A program made the position numbers and the translations under genes. A DNA stretch of 64,000 nucleotides from Mimachlamys varia (taxonomy: Eukaryota; Mollusca; Bivalvia; Pectinida; Pectinidae). Location: the NCBI GenBank assembly GCA_947623455.1, contig OX392530.1, positions 33,821,405-33,885,404 on the forward strand. The letters are read 5' to 3'. Under the pieces are notes generated by a model. It saw only the letters and a program-made list of their open reading frames with translations. It was not told the origin of the DNA and made no database searches. Below, one piece after another: positions 59,565-64,000 of this stretch (the first letter of the stretch is position 1; each line of letters starts with the position of its first letter).

Positions 59565-61006
59565 TATATATAAACCCAGACTTGATACTTTCCCAATCAC
59601 TCTGCTCATGGCTAGCCTAACAGGCAGCACAACAGTGGAACAGAATAAGGTAAGTCCTTTCTTTTTCCATACGAATGGTATTGGTTTATCCTTTCCTAGT
59701 ACTTACTAAGTGCTGATGATATTCAAACATTAGCACTAGCCTGTGCTGGTAGAGGATAGACTACAACATCAACAAGACACTTCCTATACTGTGAACCATT
59801 TCCTTTCCTAGTACTGGCTATGTTCTGGTTTGCAATCAACGATTAGCACTAGCCTGTGCTGGTAAAGGAATGGTGTCCTCACTTCAGTCAACAATTCACT
59901 TTTTCATTTCAGATCTTATTAACATGGTGACCACTAGAATTTACCTCACTCTTTCCTAGTACTTGCTACGTGCTGTTGTGTAAATCATCAGTAGCACTAG
60001 CCTGTGCTTGTAGAGAGTAGGTTTCCTCTTCATCTTCACATTCAAGTAAGCTGGCTTCTCCAGTACTACACCAACTGTGCTGCATTTCCTTTCCCAATAC
60101 ATGCTATGTGCTGGTCTGTAACCAACAATTAGCACTAGTCTGTGCTGGTAGGGGACTGCATCAGAAATCAAAACACATCAATAGACATCAATGCAGAGTT
60201 TCATCTTGTCCTTTCCTAGTACTTGCTATGTGCTGGTTGATTTTTCAACGACTAGCACTAGCCTGTGCTGGTAGAGGAGTGGTGTTTGTGTCAACTTCAA
60301 TCACACTCATCTGTTTCCTTTGCACTGAAACCTGTTGCCAAAACAAACTGGTACCAAGCTCTTTCCTAGTACTTTCTATGTGCTGTTTTCGTTACAATGA
60401 AAAAATAGCACTAGTCTGTGCTTGAAGAGAGAACGGTAAATCATCAATCTCAACTTTCATGTGTTTCTTTTCTAACTTGTGTTCGGCCTCATTGCTGCTT
60501 TTCCTTTCCTTGTACAAGCTATGTGCTGGTTTGTAATTAACAATTAGCACTAGTATGTGCTGGTAGAGGATAAGTGGTCAGACTACAGTGACACAGCTTT
60601 ATATTTCTACTGTTTATCAAAACCAAACCAAAATCCCTAAGTACAATATTTGTGTGATCCCCTACACTTTCCTAGTACTTGCCATGTGCTGGCTTTATTT
60701 CAAGTGCTAGCACTAGCCTGTGCTGGTAGAGTATGGGTTTAAACATCTTTGATTACTGACTTATCTCCCCTGACCTCCAAATTCCTTTACCTGTGCTTTC
60801 ACACCCTGGCTTGCAGGTTGAACACAGGGTCATGCTTGACCGCACGTCTCAACATGACCACATTGTTTTCTTAATTCAAACACCCATTCCCTAATGACAA
60901 CACAAAGTAATACTCTGGGTGTCTGTCATGTCAACTCTCTTGCTCTTCTCTTACACTCATCCAACCACAGAGTGAAGTTTAATTTTGACACTTTCACCAT
61001 CCCCAG
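59565..61006 (+). repeat. Unit 42 (1,442 bp), hp2 GTTCT form
   Basis: Complete unit with hp1 CTAAGTGCTG. hp7 has TAGTATGTGC in its 3' arm (near 60552). TTCATGTGTTTC precedes hp7. Confidence 0.95.
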
Positions 61007-62448
61007 TATATATAAACCGACACTTGATACTTTCCCAATCACTCTGCTCATGGCTAGCCTAACAGGCAGCACAACAGTGGAACAGAATAAGGTAAGTCCT
61101 TTCTCTTTCCATACGAATGGTATTGGTTTATCCTTTCCTAGTACTTACTAAGTGCTGATGATATTCAAACATTAGCACTAGCCTGTGCTGGTAGAGGATA
61201 GACTACAACATCAACAAGACACTTCCTATACTGTGAACCATTTCCTTTCCTAGTACTGGCTATGTTCTGGTTTGCAATCAACGATTAGCACTAGCCTGTG
61301 CTGGTAAAGGAATGGTGTCCTCACTTCAGTCAACAATTCACTTTTTCATTTCAGATCTTATTAACATGGTGACCACTAGAATTTACCTCACTCTTTCCTA
61401 GTACTTGCTACGTGCTGTTGTGTAAATCATCAGTAGCACTAGCCTGTGCTTGTAGAGAGTAGGTTTCCTCTTCATCTTCACATTCAAGTAAGCTGGCTTC
61501 TCCAGTACTACACCAACTGTGCTGCATTTCCTTTCCCAATACATGCTATGTGCTGGTCTGTAACCAACAATTAGCACTAGTCTGTGCTGGTAGGGGACTG
61601 CATCAGAAATCAAAACACATCAATAGACATCAATGCAGAGTTTCATCTTGTCCTTTCCTAGTACTTGCTATGTGCTGGTTGATTTTTCAACGACTAGCGC
61701 TAGCCTGTGCTGGTAGACGAGTGGTGTTTATGTCAACTTCAATCACACTCATCTGTTTCCTTTGCACTGAAACCTGTTGCTAAAACAAACTGGTACCAAG
61801 CTCTTTCCTAGTACTTTCTATGTGCTGTTTTTGTTACAATGAAAAAATAGCACTAGTCTGTGCTTGAAGAGAGAACGGTAAATCATCAATCTCAACTTTT
61901 ATTTTTTTCTTTTCTAACTTATGTTCGGCCTCATTGCTGCTTTTCCTTTCCTTGTACAAGCTATGTGCTGGTTTGTAATTAACAATTAGCACTAGTATGT
62001 GCTGGTAGAGGATAAGTGGTCAGACTACAGTGACACAGCTTTATATTTCTACTGTTTATCAAAACCAAACCAAAATCCCTAAGTACAATATTTGTGTGAT
62101 CCCCTACACTTTCCTAGTACTTGCCATGTGCTGGCTTTATTTCAAGTGCTAGCACTAGCCTGTGCTGGTAGAGTATGGGTTTAAACATCTTTGATTACTG
62201 ACTTATCTCCCCTGACCTCCAAATTCCTTTACCTGTGCTTTCACACCCTGGCTTGCAGGTTGAACACAGGGTCATGCTTGACCGCACGTCTCAACATGAC
62301 CACATTGTTTTCTTAATTCAAACACCCATTCCCTAATGACAACACAAAGTAATACTCTGGGTGTCTGTCATGTCAACTCTCTTGCTCTTCTCTAACACTC
62401 ATCCAACCACAGAGTGAAGTTTAATTTTGACACTTTCACCATCCCCAG
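61007..62448 (+). repeat. Unit 43 (1,442 bp), hp2 GTTCT form
   Basis: Complete unit. hp5 has TAGCGCTAGCC (G at 61699), which exchanges a U-A pair for U-G, and GGTAGACGA at its base. hp7 has TAGTATGTGC, as in unit 42. Confidence 0.95.
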
Positions 62449-63891
62449 TATATATAAACCCAGACTTGATACTTTACCAATCACTCTGCTCATGGCTAGC
62501 CTAACAGGCAACACAACAGTGGAAGAGAATAAGGTAAGTCCTATCCTTTTCCATACAAATGGTATTGGTTTATCCTTTCCTAGTACTTACTAGGTGCTGA
62601 TGATATTCAAACATTAGCACTAGCCTGTGCTGGTAGAGGATAGACTACAACATCAACAAGACACTTCCTATACTGTGAACCATTTCCTTTCCTAGTACTG
62701 GCTATGTGCTGGTTTGCAATCAACGATTAGCACTAGCCTGTGCTGGTAAAGGAATGGTGTCCTCACTTCAGTCAACAATTCACTTTTTCATTTCAGATCT
62801 TATTAACATGGTGACCACTAGAATTTTACCTCACTCTTTCCTAGTACTTGCTACGTGCTGTTGTGTAAATCATCAGTAGCACTAGCCTGTGCTTGTAGAG
62901 AGCAGGTTTCCTCTTCATCTTCACATTCAAGTAAGCTGGCTTCTCCAGTACTACACCAACTGTGCTGCATTTCCTTTCCCAATACATGCTATGTGCTGGT
63001 CTGTAACCAACAATTAGCACTAGTCTGTGCTGGTAGGGGACTGCATCAGAAATCAAAACACATCAATAGACATCAATGCAGAGTTTCATCTTTTCCTTTC
63101 CTAGTACTTGCTATGTGCTGGTTGATTTTTCAACGACTAGCACTAGCCTGTGCTGGTAGAGGAGTGGTGTTTGTGTCAACTTCAATCACACTCATCTGTT
63201 TCCTTTGCACTGAAACCTGTTGCTAAAACAAACTGGTACCAAGCTCTTTCCTAGTACTTTCTATGTGCTGTTTTTGTTACAATGAAAAAATAGCACTAGT
63301 CTGTGCTTGAAGAGAGAACGGTAAATCATCAATCTCAACTTTCATTTTTTTCTTTTCTAACTTATGTTCGGCCTCATTGCTGCTTTTCCTTTCCTTGTAC
63401 AAGCTATGTGCTGGTTTGTAATTAACAATTAGCACTAGCATGTGCTGGTAGAGGATAAGCGGTCAGACTACAGTGACACAGCTTTATATTTCTACTGTTT
63501 ATCAAAACCAAACCAAAATCCCTAAGTACAATATTTGTGTGATCCCCTACACTTTCCTAGTACTTGCCACGTGCTGGCTTTATTTCAAGTGCTAGCACTA
63601 GCCTGTGCTGGTAGAGTATGGGTTTAAACATCTTTGATTACTGACTTATCTCCCCTGACCTCCAAATTCCTTTACCTGTGCTTTCACACCCTGGCTTGCA
63701 GGGTGAACACAGGGTCATGCTTGACTGCACGTCTCAACATGAGCACATTGTTTTCTTAATTCAAACACCCATTCCCTAATGACAACACAAAGTAATACTC
63801 TGGGTGTCTGTCATGTCAACTCTCTTGCTCTTCTCTAACACTCATCCAACCACAGAGTGAAGTTTAATCTTGACACTTTCACCATCCCCAG
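62449..63891 (+). repeat. Unit 44 (1,443 bp), N-type
   Basis: Complete unit, the last one in the window. It carries all N-type marks (GGCAACACAAC, GTCCTATCC, GAATTTTACC) and a normal hp2. Confidence 0.95.
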
Positions 63892-64000
63892 TATATATAA
63901 ACCCAGACTTGATACTTTCCCAATCACTCTGCTCATGGCTAGCCTAACAGGCAGCACAACAGTGGAACAGAATAAGGTAAGTCCTTTCTTTTTCCATACG
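63892..64000 (+). repeat. Unit 45, cut off after the first exon
   Basis: Only the TATA box (63892-63901), the initiator, the first exon with its ATG, and the GTAAGT donor are inside the window. The window ends before hp1. Confidence 0.95.

Larger units (their letters stand above)
1..64000 (+). repeat. Tandem array of ~1.44 kb promoter-plus-hairpin units, filling the window
   Basis: The 10-base TATATATAAA element recurs 45 times on the plus strand, starting at 901 and ending with the copy at 63892. Spacing is 1,441 to 1,444 bp in most units, 1,486 bp in five and 770 bp in one. Everything between the copies aligns from unit to unit with scattered substitutions and few indels. Each full unit carries one promoter-like element, one candidate small exon with splice sites and eight paralogous hairpins (hp1 to hp8). 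No unique sequence interrupts the array and neither end is reached. The hairpins and Pol II signals suggest a tandem microRNA cluster in a vertebrate genome. A plain satellite is the main alternative, but it would not explain the regular hairpins and the promoter geometry. Confidence 0.95.

Noticed and set aside
1..64000. CRISPR array or other prokaryotic repeat locus
   Set aside because: The hairpins are about 65 to 73 nt, spaced unevenly at 45 to 340 bases, and the sequence between them is itself repeated from unit to unit, unlike unique spacers. TATA, initiator and splice signals point to a eukaryote.
1..64000. Plain centromeric or other non-coding satellite
   Set aside because: A 1.44 kb unit could be satellite, but eight paralogous hairpins per unit and a correctly spaced core promoter with a donor are not expected. 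It remains the fallback if no transcripts exist.
1..64000. Transposable element or retroviral unit as the repeat
   Set aside because: I see no terminal repeats, target-site duplications, poly(A) tail, reverse transcriptase or transposase reading frame in the unit.
1..64000. tRNA, rRNA or snRNA genes
   Set aside because: No A/B box pair, cloverleaf or recognisable rRNA or snRNA sequence was seen in the unit.

Overview
The whole 64 kb window is one head-to-tail tandem array. A unit of about 1,442 bp occurs 45 times (44 begin and end inside the window, the last is cut off), preceded by a 900 bp partial unit. Both window edges fall inside units, so the array continues on both sides. I see no conventional protein gene, rRNA, tRNA, transposon or CRISPR. 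The signals are those of an animal RNA polymerase II locus: a TATA box with an initiator, GTAAGT splice donors and pyrimidine-rich acceptors. A vertebrate nuclear genome is most likely. Known analogues are tandem microRNA clusters: zebrafish miR-430, primate C19MC, mouse Sfmbt2 and the platypus X1 mir-1419/1420/1421 cluster. The monotreme cluster is my first guess from memory of its description, but I could not check any sequence.

Each unit, read on the plus strand, has the same order. It starts with TATATATAAA, followed by an initiator-like TCACTCT 33 to 34 bases downstream. Next comes a short candidate first exon with an ATG and a strong GTAAGT donor. A short intron of about 262 bp holds hairpins hp1 and hp2 and ends in a pyrimidine tract plus CAG. 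Hairpins hp3 to hp8 follow, and then about 275 bp of promoter-proximal sequence leads to the next TATA box. The eight hairpins are paralogous and are about 65 to 73 nt long. All keep a 3' arm like UAGCACUAGCCUGUGCUGG and a 5' arm like CUAGUACUUGCUAUGUGCU. I count about 352 hairpins in the window, one every ~180 bp, and 45 promoters. Offsets from the first T of the TATA box are: hp1 +127 to +191, hp2 +239 to +304, hp3 +384 to +452, hp4 +525 to +590, hp5 +647 to +713, hp6 +794 to +866, hp7 +939 to +1004, hp8 +1102 to +1166. Add 45 after hp2 in units with the 45 bp duplication, and allow 1 to 3 bases elsewhere.

The best reading is a large cluster of self-promoted microRNA cassettes. Each unit could start its own primary transcript. 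The plus strand of the consensus unit has no AATAAA or ATTAAA, so transcripts may read through several units. Variation shows active homogenisation. There are higher-order blocks of 3 to 5 units (spacings 4,324, 5,855 and 7,209 bp), a 45 bp duplication inside hp2 in six units, and one unit (34282-35051) cut to 770 bp by a deletion between two hairpin arms. Expression, processing and organism are inferences; none can be proven from sequence alone.
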